Assembly (NCBI GenBank): GCA_006384855.1
Contig: VCJN01002660.1
Location: forward strand, 1-64,000
DNA from: Tetraselmis striata
Lineage: Eukaryota > Chlorophyta > Chlorodendrophyceae > Chlorodendrales > Chlorodendraceae
Reading direction: 5' to 3'
Length of the DNA stretch: 64,000 nt
Numbering within the stretch: position 1 is the stretch's first letter; every line of letters begins with the position of its first letter. The notes beneath the pieces were generated by a model that did not search any database, was not told the DNA's origin, and saw only the letters and a program-made list of their open reading frames with translations. Both the position numbers and the translations under genes were made by a program. Shown in pieces: positions 37,172-46,976 of the stretch.

Positions 37172-39730
37172 ATGGCTCACAAGCAATGTGGAATCCGTGG
37201 CGCGAAACCGTCGGCGTTGGCGACTCTGCTCGCCGAGGCACACCCTGCCGGTGTCGCCCTGGCAGCCCTGCTGCTCGCCGTCGTTTCAGCACCCTGCGAG
37301 GCTACGCGTGCTGTCCCGAGCCACCACCTCTCCGGCAACCCGCCAAGCTGGAACCACCATGGCCACGTGAGGACATATGCCGAAAGCCCTCAGGGCTCAG
37401 CTTTGGGGAACCTGTCCCCGGACTACCGCGCCGCCCTCGCGGAGCAGCTGCGACTGCGGGCGCATCATCACGGCGAATTGGGAAGCGCGGAGCCCACGAC
37501 TGACGCATTTGACAGCCCGGAGAGGGTGAGGGCATTGCGCCAGGCGTTTGCGGACACGCTTGATCCGCCGGGGCGGGTGCGGGCCATGTCCAGGTACACG
37601 GAGGCCCGGGCCCAGTGCAGCTGGACGTCGATTCCGGCAAGCGGCAGGCTGCCTCACCAGCAGCTGGGATACTCGTAAGTTTCCCTCTGCGCTCCCGGCC
37701 TGCATGGACAACACCTGCCTGATACATGAGACGCGAACTAGCGTGCTATGAATTCCCCCTGTAACTTACCTTATCGGACCATTGACTGGTCCCATCTGGG
37801 TGAGCTGCAGATGCAGCAACAATGTCCAGTACCTCAAGCGTGTGTCGTCATTAGTAATCGGCAACAGTGCTGATGGTTATCCGTGCGGAGACTCGTTACT
37901 TCTTCGTATATCACATGACATGTGCCTTGCATCCCTCTGGAAACATCAGGCAAATGTTTAATATCAGCCGCTTGACCCTCCTCTGCCACCGGGCCCTTAC
38001 CAAATACATCATATAATATTGAAGTTTTGTATTACAGTCATGTGGAATTGTATTCCTACTTTCATCAAGTTATCAAACCAGCTGAGGTTCGATCCGGCCC
38101 TGCGCATCTACTATTGCACGTAGCCAGTAGTGGTGCCACATGCCGGTGTGGTCCCATGCGGCTCCCCATGGGTGGCACATGCGCCTGAGCATGTTGGAAA
38201 GGCAATACACGTGGGATTGTATCCGCTGAACAACGCCACTCTGCCTGGGTGGATAGAAACCCGCTGCAGAGAGGGGAACAGAGCAAACATGCCTACGGGA
38301 GAGCCACCTGTATGCGTGGGTGGGCACGGTCACAACATGTCATGGGTACTGCCCTAAAACCCTAAAACCCGCTGACATCTGGATTGCGGTGCCACGACGC
38401 TCTCTGCAGGCACAAACCTGGAAACGTGAGGTGGTACCCCAACGGATCGGTCGACAGCTTCGTGTATGACACCTGCCATGTTCGCGCTGATGCAGAGGGC
38501 GGCTTTTGGAGCATCGCTCACGTAGGGCCAATCAAAAGCATCGGTGGAGACGAGCACAACTTTGTGTCGCTCGACGTCGGCGACCTTTCGGAGGAGCTGG
38601 CTGCAGGACGGCCTATTTGGCTCACCGGCCACGCCCTCCAGCTCATCGCCAGGGACGGGACTCCCCTGGGGTCCCCGCCCGTGCACGTCCACCACGCCCA
38701 GTGGAGGGCGTCTTCTCGCTGGAATGTCGCTGCGGAAATCCAAAACGGGGCTGCGGGCGAGACCTTCCACCGTAAGGATAGGTTCACTGTTTTTGAGAAC
38801 GCATGGGCTGGCGACAATCAGTGCATGGAGGCTGAGGGCGGGACGGACTGCTTCATCGCAGCCTACCCTTTTGGGGTTGGCACGCAGTTGCCCCCCTCGA
38901 GTCACGGTCTAGCCTTTGATACCATGCTTCTGGACCTGCGCCCTGAGGTCTCGGAGGCGATTGAGTTTTATATCCAGGTGGGGGTCCGATGGACCCGCAA
39001 GGTCCAAGTGCCGCTGCGAAACATAGAAAGCTTCAGAATCGGCCGTGGCCCTTACAACACCTACCGTATCTCTGATCAGTCGGCCTCCATGAGCTGGGGC
39101 GCGGCGCAGGCGCCTTACAGTGGCCGTTTCGTGCACACACGCATCCATGCCCACCGGGAGTTCTTCAACAGCATGATGATCTTTGCTGCATCGCCTGAGC
39201 AGCTGGGGCTGGCTGGGGGCTTGGGCCATCTCGACTTCAGCAACTTTGGCCCTGACGATGATGTTGTGGAGCTTGAGAAGATAGGCTACAGCATCGAAGA
39301 GGCGCAGGCTTACCTCCTCAAGCACCTGGCGCGGTCTCAAAGGCTTTGCAGCTTGCATGGCAACTGCACCAACGCGCCGACGTTGATGTGCGCTTTCATG
39401 GATCAGGGCAGGGAGCCGCCAGCGGAAGGAGAGCAAGGCCCGCGGAAGGGTGCGCAGTGGGACCGCATGAGAACGGACAGCGGAGACTGCGACTCGGTAT
39501 TCATCAACAAGGGAGACGTGATCACGCAGGTGATGTTCCACCCTCGGGCCGAAAATCGCGAGCTTCATTGGGCGCACAACGCCTATTTGGCCCTGTTCAT
39601 GGAGGCGGGGAACCATGATGCTGAGCAAATTGCCACCTTGAACGTGCTCAGCGCTCTAGAGCATGATCAGGATAGGATCATCGGCCCATGGCAATTCACG
39701 ACGATTGTGGCTGATGGGGCGGACCCATGA
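37172..39730 (+). CDS. Secreted or membrane-anchored protein of unknown function, 607 aa, two exons
   Basis: Exon 1 is 37172-37674, the intron 37675-38409 (GTAAGT ... CTCTGCAG), exon 2 38410-39730. The phase is kept across the join (QLGYS/HKPGNVRW). The N-terminus has a basic start and the hydrophobic run GVALAALLLAVVSAPCEA, a likely signal peptide or anchor. In-frame ATGs at 37112 and 37163 are alternative starts. The C-terminal 440 residues form one globular region with PPVHVHHAQW (His cluster), GDNQCMEAEGGTDC and a late HWAHNAYLALF. The His and Cys pattern recalls copper-monooxygenase-like or SURNod19-type secreted proteins, but I cannot assign it. TGTAA at 39771 is a green-algal polyadenylation signal. 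The intron carries a telomere-like repeat. Confidence 0.8.
38351..38372 (+). repeat. Interstitial telomere-like repeat
   Basis: CCCTAAAACCCTAAAACCC, more than two units of the TTTTAGGG type known from Chlamydomonas, 38 bp before exon 2 of the host gene. Confidence 0.8.
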
Positions 39731-40923
39731 TGGCTGCATGCACCCATCTCTCGGTACTTTCCCCAGCTGTAAACATATGTTGGATTGATCTCATGCAGCG
39801 AATCGGACTGTGGAATTCAGTTTGTGGTGTGCGTGTGTGTCGATATTCCTTGGCGACAGCGAGGCGGGGTCCTCAATTCATTGAAACTGGTTACATGCCC
39901 ATCAGTCTGTGCTTTGCCAACGTCCACCCACGCCATACTGCATGCCACACTACAGGTACCAGATCTAATCCATCTACGCACTTGGGCCTCTGTAATACCA
40001 CAAGGACGCGGGACATGCGACTTGGTGGCAAAACTGACCGCTTCATGCGATGCGGTGAGCATATGGCACCACCGACTCGTTGGCATGGATGAGCTTTGGA
40101 CCATGCGGGCGGAGACTGGCCAGGGATGGAGGCAAATGTGCGGGCGATAATGTCGATATGGTAGTCCATGTTGGAATGCAGTACTTCCCTTTGACACGCG
40201 CGCATATTTCGCTGTCAGCTCTGCAGCAATGTGAAGGAGCTGAAGAAACGCAATGCGGGACCCTGACCATCACCATCATCAACATAATATGGACTCAGCT
40301 CGGACTCTACATCAGCGCCGGCGGCAGAAGGGCACCCAGCCCAGCCAGCTGCCCAGGCGCACGAAAATGACTGTTCCTTCCTGGTACCTTGCTGCAGTTT
40401 GCTGTGTTCACGACATGTGCGCCAGTCAAGCGATACAACTTTATACGCCCGCCGCGTGACCCCACGCATGGCCACGCACGCCAGCAAATGATTGCCCGTG
40501 GGTAATGATCGTGGTGCCCCCGTGACATTGTGGGTTCAGTTACGGCGTCTTGATGCCTAACAAGCGGTGGCAGCATATTCCTCAGCCACATGCGTGCAGG
40601 CTGGGCGTGCCACCGATGGGCACGATGGGCAGAATGAGACATCCCCCCCTCCACCCCCCCCCCCTTCTAGTTCTGCACCGCTCTTCACCCCCTTTCTCCC
40701 CAGCATCCATACCTGCGCCCCATCAAGCCAGATCCAACACCCAGCAACGCACAGCGGATTGGTAGGCGCTAGAAGAAGGAGAATGAAAGCCACGCAGAAA
40801 GGGAGAGGAGGAAAAGGGTTGAGGGGGAGGGAGAATACAGAAGGGCTGCAGGACTTACACTCAGGCCCATCGTACGGCGTCCTATGCTGGCTATGAGACA
40901 GCGGCCTGCGAGGGTCCTGGCAA
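39731..40923. other. Intergenic region between two 3' ends
   Basis: It holds TGTAA signals for the plus gene (39771) and for prefoldin on minus (about 40856). A C run lies at about 40645-40667. Short frames on both strands lack support. Confidence 0.55.
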
Positions 40924-41472
40924 TCAGGCGTTGGCCTCTGCCCTGGACTTGCGCTGCGCGACGTCGTGGTTGTACACGCGCGCGATGGTGACCTCGGTGG
41001 TGGTGATGTTGTCCTTCAGGAAGTCGAGCTCCTTCTGGTTGTTGGCCAGGTTGGCCTTGCACGTCTCGTAGTTGGCCGTCAGCAGCTCCTGCGCCTCCGC
41101 CAGCGGGTACTCCAGCATCACGTTGGCACCAAGCCACAGTTTCACGCTCTCCGGGTTCTTCACGCGCGCCTTGGTGAACACCTGGTCGTGCAGCTCAAAG
41201 TCCACCAGCACCCCATCCGCCGAGCCCTGCTTCTCCACCAGCAGCGTGACCGTGTCCAGCGCCTTCTTGATGTCCGGCAGCTTCGTTTGCAGGCGCACTC
41301 GGCGCTGCAGCAGCTGCTGCTCCAGAATCTTGTAGTTATGGTAGTTGCTGTTGAGCTCCTTGAGCACGCTGTCGGCCCCGCCGCCCTTGGACGCCAGGAA
41401 CGCGCCCACGTCCTCCACGAACGTCGCCGTCGGCAAGCCGCTAGTCGCCGCCGCCGCCGTCGTCACCGCCAT
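40924..41472 (-). CDS. PFD3: Prefoldin subunit 3, 182 aa, intronless
   Basis: One open frame from ATG 41472 to the stop at 40924. It contains FLASKGGGADSVLKELNSNY, the coiled-coil QQLLQRRVRLQTKLPDIKKAL, the central LWLGANVMLEYPLAEAQELL and a second coiled coil NNQKELDFLKDNITTTEVTIARVYN. These match the alpha-type prefoldin subunit 3 (VBP1/Pac10/Gim2) along its whole length; family members are about 185-200 aa. Prefoldin is a cytosolic hexamer that passes nascent actin and tubulin to the CCT chaperonin. The first ten residues are Ala/Thr-rich. Downstream on minus a TGTAA lies about 70 bp after the stop. The antisense frame across this gene is a GC-driven shadow. Confidence 0.95.
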   Translation of the reverse strand: MAVTTAAAATSGLPTATFVEDVGAFLASKGGGADSVLKELNSNYHNYKILEQQLLQRRVRLQTKLPDIKKALDTVTLLVEKQGSADGVLVDFELHDQVFTKARVKNPESVKLWLGANVMLEYPLAEAQELLTANYETCKANLANNQKELDFLKDNITTTEVTIARVYNHDVAQRKSRAEANA

Positions 41473-41907
41473 CGTGACCCCACCCGGTGGCCGAAACCCC
41501 CTCTCCGCTGCGACGATGAGCTTGAAGGTTGCTGCGGGAGGTCATGCACGTCAAGCAGGGCCGCTGCGGCGGGGCTGGGTGCGGTGCTGGGCTGCGTGTG
41601 TTGCTTGCGCCCTCGTTCTCCGCTTCTGGACGTGGCGCGGGCGTGCTCCCACCGGTACAGCAGGTAAGGATTCAGGATTAAATGGTACGCTGCGCGCGGG
41701 TCGCAGTGAGCTCGCGCCCGCCCGCGGGCGGCAGGGAGCGACGAGCCCCCGCGGGTTTTTTTTCCAACCCCGGGACTCGGGGCGGAAAAACAACAAACCC
41801 CCCGCGGGGTACCAGTACGTACATATACAGGATTTTTACTTACCGTACATCTGTGCTTCAACATGTGCGCACTAAACAGAAGTAAAAGCAACTATGAAAG
41901 ATTGCCA
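41473..41907. other. Upstream region of prefoldin with GC hairpin
   Basis: No gene. CCCCGCGGG at about 41747 and CCCGCGGGG at about 41799 can pair across about 40 bp and flank T-rich and A-rich runs. Confidence 0.45.
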
Positions 41908-42790
41908 TCAAAAGAGAGACATAAGCCTGAAACCGAGGGTCGAGCAGGAGGCCAGGGAGCCAAGAACCAAGGAAGAGCCAAGCAAGGGAACCAAGAAGTC
42001 GCCAAGCTGCCAAGGAACCAAAGGGTCAAGTGGGGGTGGGCCATCAGCCGCGGCGAGCACGCTTGCAGCCGAGGCCCAGGTCATAGCAACACATGCCGAC
42101 GAGCGACGCGACGCATGCGCATGAGCACCATCACGTGCCGCGCGCGCCGCCGCGACCCCGCCGAGATCGTTCTCTACATGTGCCATGTTGATGAGCAAGG
42201 AGAAACGGCGGCGCCACGCATACAAGAGCTGGCCGATTTTCTGGCCAGTGTGCGTATGGCTAGCTTTCGCGAGCTTCACCAAGAAGGCCTTGGCGTGCAG
42301 GGTCAACGAGCCGAACTCGGACACGGCGAATGGAACAAAGCGAAGCATGCCGGCGGCGTTTCGGACACCCTCGTCATACTGTTGGATTTTGTGCCGCTCT
42401 GCGGCCCGCAATAATGCAATCGTTGGATCCGAGCTTGACACGCCGAGGATAGGGGCAATGATAGATGATGGTATCGACAGCAACAAATAATGTTCCCGCG
42501 GATACCGCCATACTCAAAAAGCCCAACATCTGCTGGCCGGCCGTCGCTGCCCTTCGGAAGAGAAACAAGCACCGACGGGTCCGTGAGTCAGGATCTGGAC
42601 AGCACCCACGCGCCTGGGGCGGACTTAACGTCGTGGCAAACATCGGAAAGGCCATGTGCCACCCACTCGTGTGCGGCGTGATTGGAGTCGCCCCCAGTGC
42701 AACTAACGAGCCACGTGATCAGCGTACGCGACCGCCCAAGCCGAAGGAGTGCCTTCCACGCCAGCATCCTCAAAACATAAACAGGATTAA
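41908..42790 (-). pseudogene. Relic of a non-LTR element C-terminal endonuclease region
   Basis: On minus, blocks in different frames line up with the end of endonuclease-type non-LTR ORFs. First GGDSNHAAHEWVAHGL (about 42700), like the knuckle region. Then RPADVGLFEYGG (about 42520), like the RPADV core. Then AAERHKIQQYDEG and LRFVPFAVSEFGSLT (about 42390-42300), and a final YAWRRRFSLLINMA. Frames change at least twice, so it is dead. It is much diverged from the intact element at 16570-21189 and from a different lineage. Similarity is judged from motif order, not alignment. Confidence 0.6.
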
Positions 42791-44370
42791 TAATGATGAA
42801 GAATCAAGGATTTTTCCTTTCCCGCCCGAGGCGATTTTTAATTTCTTCGTCGCGGACTGCTACTTGCTTTGGAGCTGTAAGTTTTTTTCGTCCCCGGGAC
42901 AGGATTGGCAACAATATCCCTGTTGCGTAATCCAAGGATGTTGTTGACGACGAGTGAGGGTGGTGCTATTCGGTTTTATACCAAACGAGGTTTAATCCCG
43001 GGATTTTACCAAGTACTGTTAAGTACTTTTTCTCTGTTTTGACTGCTTGTATGGCACAACTGAGCGCGCCGCGTGCGCCTCATCTAGGCGACGAACCCCT
43101 ATTTCGCTTGAATGACAAGATAATACGAGGACTATACCGGCCACAAGGTATTGTGACAATAGCGAAGAAACACAAAGCCTTATCAAAGACTATAGTAAAA
43201 GTAGAGCGCAAATACAATGTTGGAGTAGCAAAACCATTCAAGCAACCATGTTCCTTACAAACAGTGTTTAATTGTTATCACAATCCGTTGTTTCCCCTGT
43301 CATTCCCCTCTTGCCCGTCAGCATGCTGCTGCTCATCATCGCCGGGCGACACTTATTCCTGTACGGTGGCCGCATCTTGAGCCGTAACCTCAACCACAAG
43401 CATATCTTCTACCATGCTCAGCAAATCCTCGTCTACATTCTCTAGCTATCGCATGTAAACATAGCAATACAAAGTCATGAGATCTACAACCATGCAGTGC
43501 TTAAATGCCGCCCGGCCTTTCGTTTGGATTTGTTTATGAATGATGTTCATTCTTTCTATCGGCGTAGCAATAAAGGCCATAGATATAATCATGACAGCAA
43601 CGCTAGCCAGGTTCTACGCTTATAAGGTTTTCAAGCAGGTGTTCCTCACCGTCTCGTCCCACCAGACAATTGGACAGCACGCTCTAGCCAACGCCGCCTC
43701 GCAGTTTAGAATCGCGCGCCAATCACAGAAGATGGGTGGCGACCTAGGTTTTTCTCTCGCACGTACTTCTCTTTGCAGCGGGCAGCCTCGGCACTGTGGG
43801 CTTAACTGGCAAAGCTCCACATAGTGTTGTAGCCACCAATACAATTTAGGTACCTCATGAACGCGCCAACTATAGATGTGATCTCACTTTCGAGCAAAGC
43901 GGATGGACGGGCTGACGCCAACGCCCGTCGCCACGCCACGCCGACGCCAACGCCAACGCTCGTGACTCCGTATAGTAGGACCCCAAGTCGGCGGCGGCCA
44001 GCAATCTTAGTATCAGAAGAGAGCCATGCATGCTTTGCATGATTGCTTCGCCCCCTCTTCCTTTATCTGTGGGATGCAGGCCTTGCTAGAGGTTCACCTT
44101 TTTCGCGACACCTTCGTTTGTGATGATGTCTTGACATGCGAGTCCATGCATGGTAAAGTGGGAGTACTATACCTACCAGAACAAGTCGGTGGCGTGATTC
44201 AAGCCGGACCTGTGCGTGTACTGCGCTGGACAACTTGGAGCCGGACGGCGCCACAAAGACCTGCAGACCGTCTATCTGCGTGCTGCTGCGTGCTGCCCGT
44301 CTGCGAGGTACAGCCTGCCCTTTTCGTTGCCGCTGGTTGCAACTGCATTGTGTGTCACTGCAAACGTTTT
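42791..44370. other. Mostly non-coding region with scattered short frames
   Basis: A plus frame of 113 codons at 43039-43380 (DEPLFRLNDKIIRGLY, TIVKVERKYNVGVAKPF) is the most coding-like piece but has no recognised family. A short CGCCAACGC-type repeat lies at 43915-43965. Nothing else supported. Confidence 0.4.
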
Positions 44371-44375
44371 CATGA

Positions 44376-44609
44376 ATCTCACACGCATGCAAGGCAAATG
44401 AGCTGAAGCACATCGTACGCAGCCTCAAGCCCAACGCCCAACATCAGGTCAAGAACCTGGACAAGCAGCTTGCCGGGCAAGCACTGGAGCGCATGCGAGG
44501 CGGGCACCCGCAACATGGAGCGATAGCCCCGACGGCGTCAGCGTCAACGTCGGCGGCATCAGCCGCCACCGCGGCTGCGCTTGCGGAGTCGGACACTGGA
44601 GGGGCTTAG
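44376..44609 (+). CDS. Probable 3' terminal exon of an unidentified gene
   Basis: The frame is open from 44376 to a TAG at 44607-44609. After a possible 3' splice site near 44393 it reads ANELKHIVRSLKPNAQHQ, VKNLDKQLAGQALERMRGG, then an Ala/Ser/Thr-rich tail ending ESDTGGA. TGTAA at 44654, 45 bp after the stop, supports a true 3' end. Upstream, 44217-44310 is coding-like in more than one frame and could be the preceding exon, but no join keeps phase convincingly. Function unknown. Confidence 0.35.
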   Translation: MSHACKANELKHIVRSLKPNAQHQVKNLDKQLAGQALERMRGGHPQHGAIAPTASASTSAASAATAAALAESDTGGA

Positions 44610-44978
44610 TACTATTGTATCGCTTGACAATGCCAAATGTTGACATTGTAGCACATGTAAAGGGCAGGGACAGGGTTGGGGACCATGCACACTGGTGCAA
44701 ACCACTGTGCACAATTTTCACACAAGGCTGCCCTATGCCACACTTTTAACATTTTCTTGAACATCGCCATCATTGTCGGGCTACTGCGTTGCACACACAC
44801 ATATGCATCTTTATTATCATATTGTGGTCTCTCAATCTCCGCGCCACCGCCGCCGCGCTACCGAATTCACTTGCTAATGCGGTTTGTGTAAAGAACGGCC
44901 CGGATTTACTAGCGACCTAGTATACTTGTAAGAGTAGTAGGCATGTCTTGATATCCTTCCGCCGGGCTGCTGCTGCTC

Positions 44979-45880
44979 CGAAACCAATTTAGCACTGAAA
45001 TCGCACAGCAACGCCATGCCGCTGTCCAGTATGGTGGCTATTCTAGCTCAAATCACAATTATGGCATATTGGACTATATACAGCCAGCACATGGTATGAT
45101 TTGCAGCTTTAAACGTTGCTATTCGAGTATTTATTTGCTGCCGCTCCGTAGCGCACCCCGCAGTATTTAACGCACAACAATATGGCAGTGCATGTATACC
45201 ACCAACCCCAAAGTACGCATAATCTGTTCTCGCTGGGGATCGCTAGACGAATATATATGAGTATATGACTACTAGATATCAGAGCACATACAATAAACAG
45301 TTGGGGGGGGGGGGGGGGGGGGAGGAGCTAGGGCCCCGCCCACACACGGAATGCTCGCCGGGAACAACGCAACTCCAAAAAATGCTCCGAAACCAGTGCT
45401 GAAACCGTCGCCGCAACGCCCGGATGCTGCCCAATATGGTGGCTACTCCAGCTCAAATCATGGTGGCATAGTGGACCATTATATATAGCCAGCACATGAT
45501 ATGGTTTGCAGCTCAAAACGTTTAAGTCGCGATTGCTTATTTCATAGTATATATTTGCTGCCGCTCCGTAGCGTACACCGCAGTGTTTACCGCACAACAA
45601 TATGGCAGTACATGATATATATATATACCACCAACACGCCAAAAATACTCAGAATCTGTTCTCGCGCTGGGGATCGCTAGAATATATATGTGACAACATA
45701 TCATCACATACAAACAGTTTATAGGGAGAAGGGGGGGGGGGGGGGCGGGGAGGGCCCCCACACACGGAATGCCCGCCAGGAACAACGCAGCACCAAAGAA
45801 TGCTCCGAAAGCAGTGCTGCTTGAAACCGTCGCCGCAGAGCACCGCACGCCGGGACATCACCCAGTGGCAAGCATGCTGT
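44979..45880. repeat. Tandem repeat of about 410 bp, two units and a partial third
   Basis: GCTCCGAAA starts units near 44979, 45383 and 45802. Shared blocks include ATATGGTGGCTA, GCCAGCACATG, TTTGCTGCCGCTCCGTAGCG, CACAACAATATGGCAGT and GGGGATCGCTAGA, each present twice. G runs at 45303-45322 and 45731-45746 sit at the same place in each unit. Confidence 0.9.
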
Positions 45881-46387
45881 CGGCATGCATGTACAAAGGG
45901 TTGGCGGGGCAACAGCTCGACGGCAGCAGCAAGCGGCGATGCTTGTTGCACGCCGAACTTGCTGCGAAATCAAGAATTATTCATACCATGGAATGATGGA
46001 ACCGCCATCACAACGCACCGCACGGCCGCTCATGGGTTGCCGGGACGACTCAATATAGTTAGTATCCAAAACCAACACCACAACAGCTGCACCAGCAAGT
46101 CCGCAGCACCGCCAAGTGCTCTGTGCTGGGTGGCTAGGGCATTACTCAACGCTTGTTCTCTCAAAAATTCCCACCCCCTCCGCATGTTAGTGGCTTACCA
46201 TAGGCAGTTGGGTTGGGGGAGAGGCATAGTGCATCGCGTTGTCGTTGGAAGTGCACGTGTCACAATGAATTGCATAGTGTGCTGCAGTACATAAAGTACT
46301 AGAAAATCGTTACAAACAAACCGGAGGGGGGGGGGGGCTCAAAATGGAGGGGGTGTGACCGAAACCAGGTCAATTTGTCGGAATGAC
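45881..46387. other. Spacer, nothing recognised
   Basis: No gene, repeat or RNA seen apart from the G run at 46325-46337. Confidence 0.5.
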
Positions 46388-46690
46388 CTAACTTTGGGTC
46401 AGCTGTAGGTGCTGGAGCGTCGGCGGAGAAAGGCCCGGGCCGGTTTCATCAGCTGATGCCGCGGTTCCTACAGCGGGCGCTTCCCGCGCGCGCGTTTCGT
46501 TGATGAATGGTAACTTCTGCCTGCTGTTGCTGTGCGGCGGGGGCCACTTCGAGCAAACACTGCAATGTACTGTGTTTTCATCCCAGTTGATTGTGGGCTT
46601 GTGGCCATCCCCTGCATCATAAAAACGTTGCTCGAGCTGGGGCGTGACTCCGTATGACGCCCCGCCGCTCCAGCGAGTTGTCGAACGCAC
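46388..46690 (-). CDS. Small unrecognised ORF with C-x2-C motif
   Basis: Minus frame of 100 codons with LEQRFYDAGDGHKPTINWD and VHCSVCSKW, a possible zinc-binding pair of the kind seen in transposon-encoded proteins. TGTAA on minus near 46310 could be its polyadenylation signal. It lies about 100 bp from the start of the divergent plus gene. No family assigned. Confidence 0.3.
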   Translation of the reverse strand: MRSTTRWSGGASYGVTPQLEQRFYDAGDGHKPTINWDENTVHCSVCSKWPPPHSNSRQKLPFINETRAREAPAVGTAASADETGPGLSPPTLQHLQLTQS

Positions 46691-46754
46691 CGTGGCGGCC
46701 GGGCTCAGCCGTCACTACCAGTCTTCCACGGTACAGGTACAGGGTAGTCGACAG

Positions 46755-46775
46755 CCTCCGGTATAAATGGCGCGG
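46755..46775 (+). promoter_or_regulatory. Possible TATA box for the sialyltransferase-like gene
   Basis: GGTATAAATGGCGC about 35 bp before the ATG at 46796. The spacing leaves a very short 5' UTR. Confidence 0.4.
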
Positions 46776-46795
46776 CGCGTGGCGAGGGGGCTAAG

Positions 46796-46941
46796 ATGAG
46801 GCTTTCTACCAGTACATCTCGTCAAGAGCGTGCGAGTAGCGACCAGACCAGGCCGCTGGCCGGGGGCGCCAAGGCGAATGCCCGCTGCGCGACAGGGGGC
46901 ACTTGGCTCCGGCGAGCCGGGCGGGTGGTAATCCCCCCCCG

Positions 46942-46976
<35 letters not shown>

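Noticed and set aside
38909..39628. 239-codon minus frame inside the host gene exon 2
   Set aside because: Antisense shadow; the plus frame joins exon 1 in phase and has a polyadenylation signal.
40966..41667. 233-codon plus-strand frame across prefoldin
   Set aside because: Leu/Arg/Val-rich antisense shadow; the minus frame matches prefoldin subunit 3 over its whole length.
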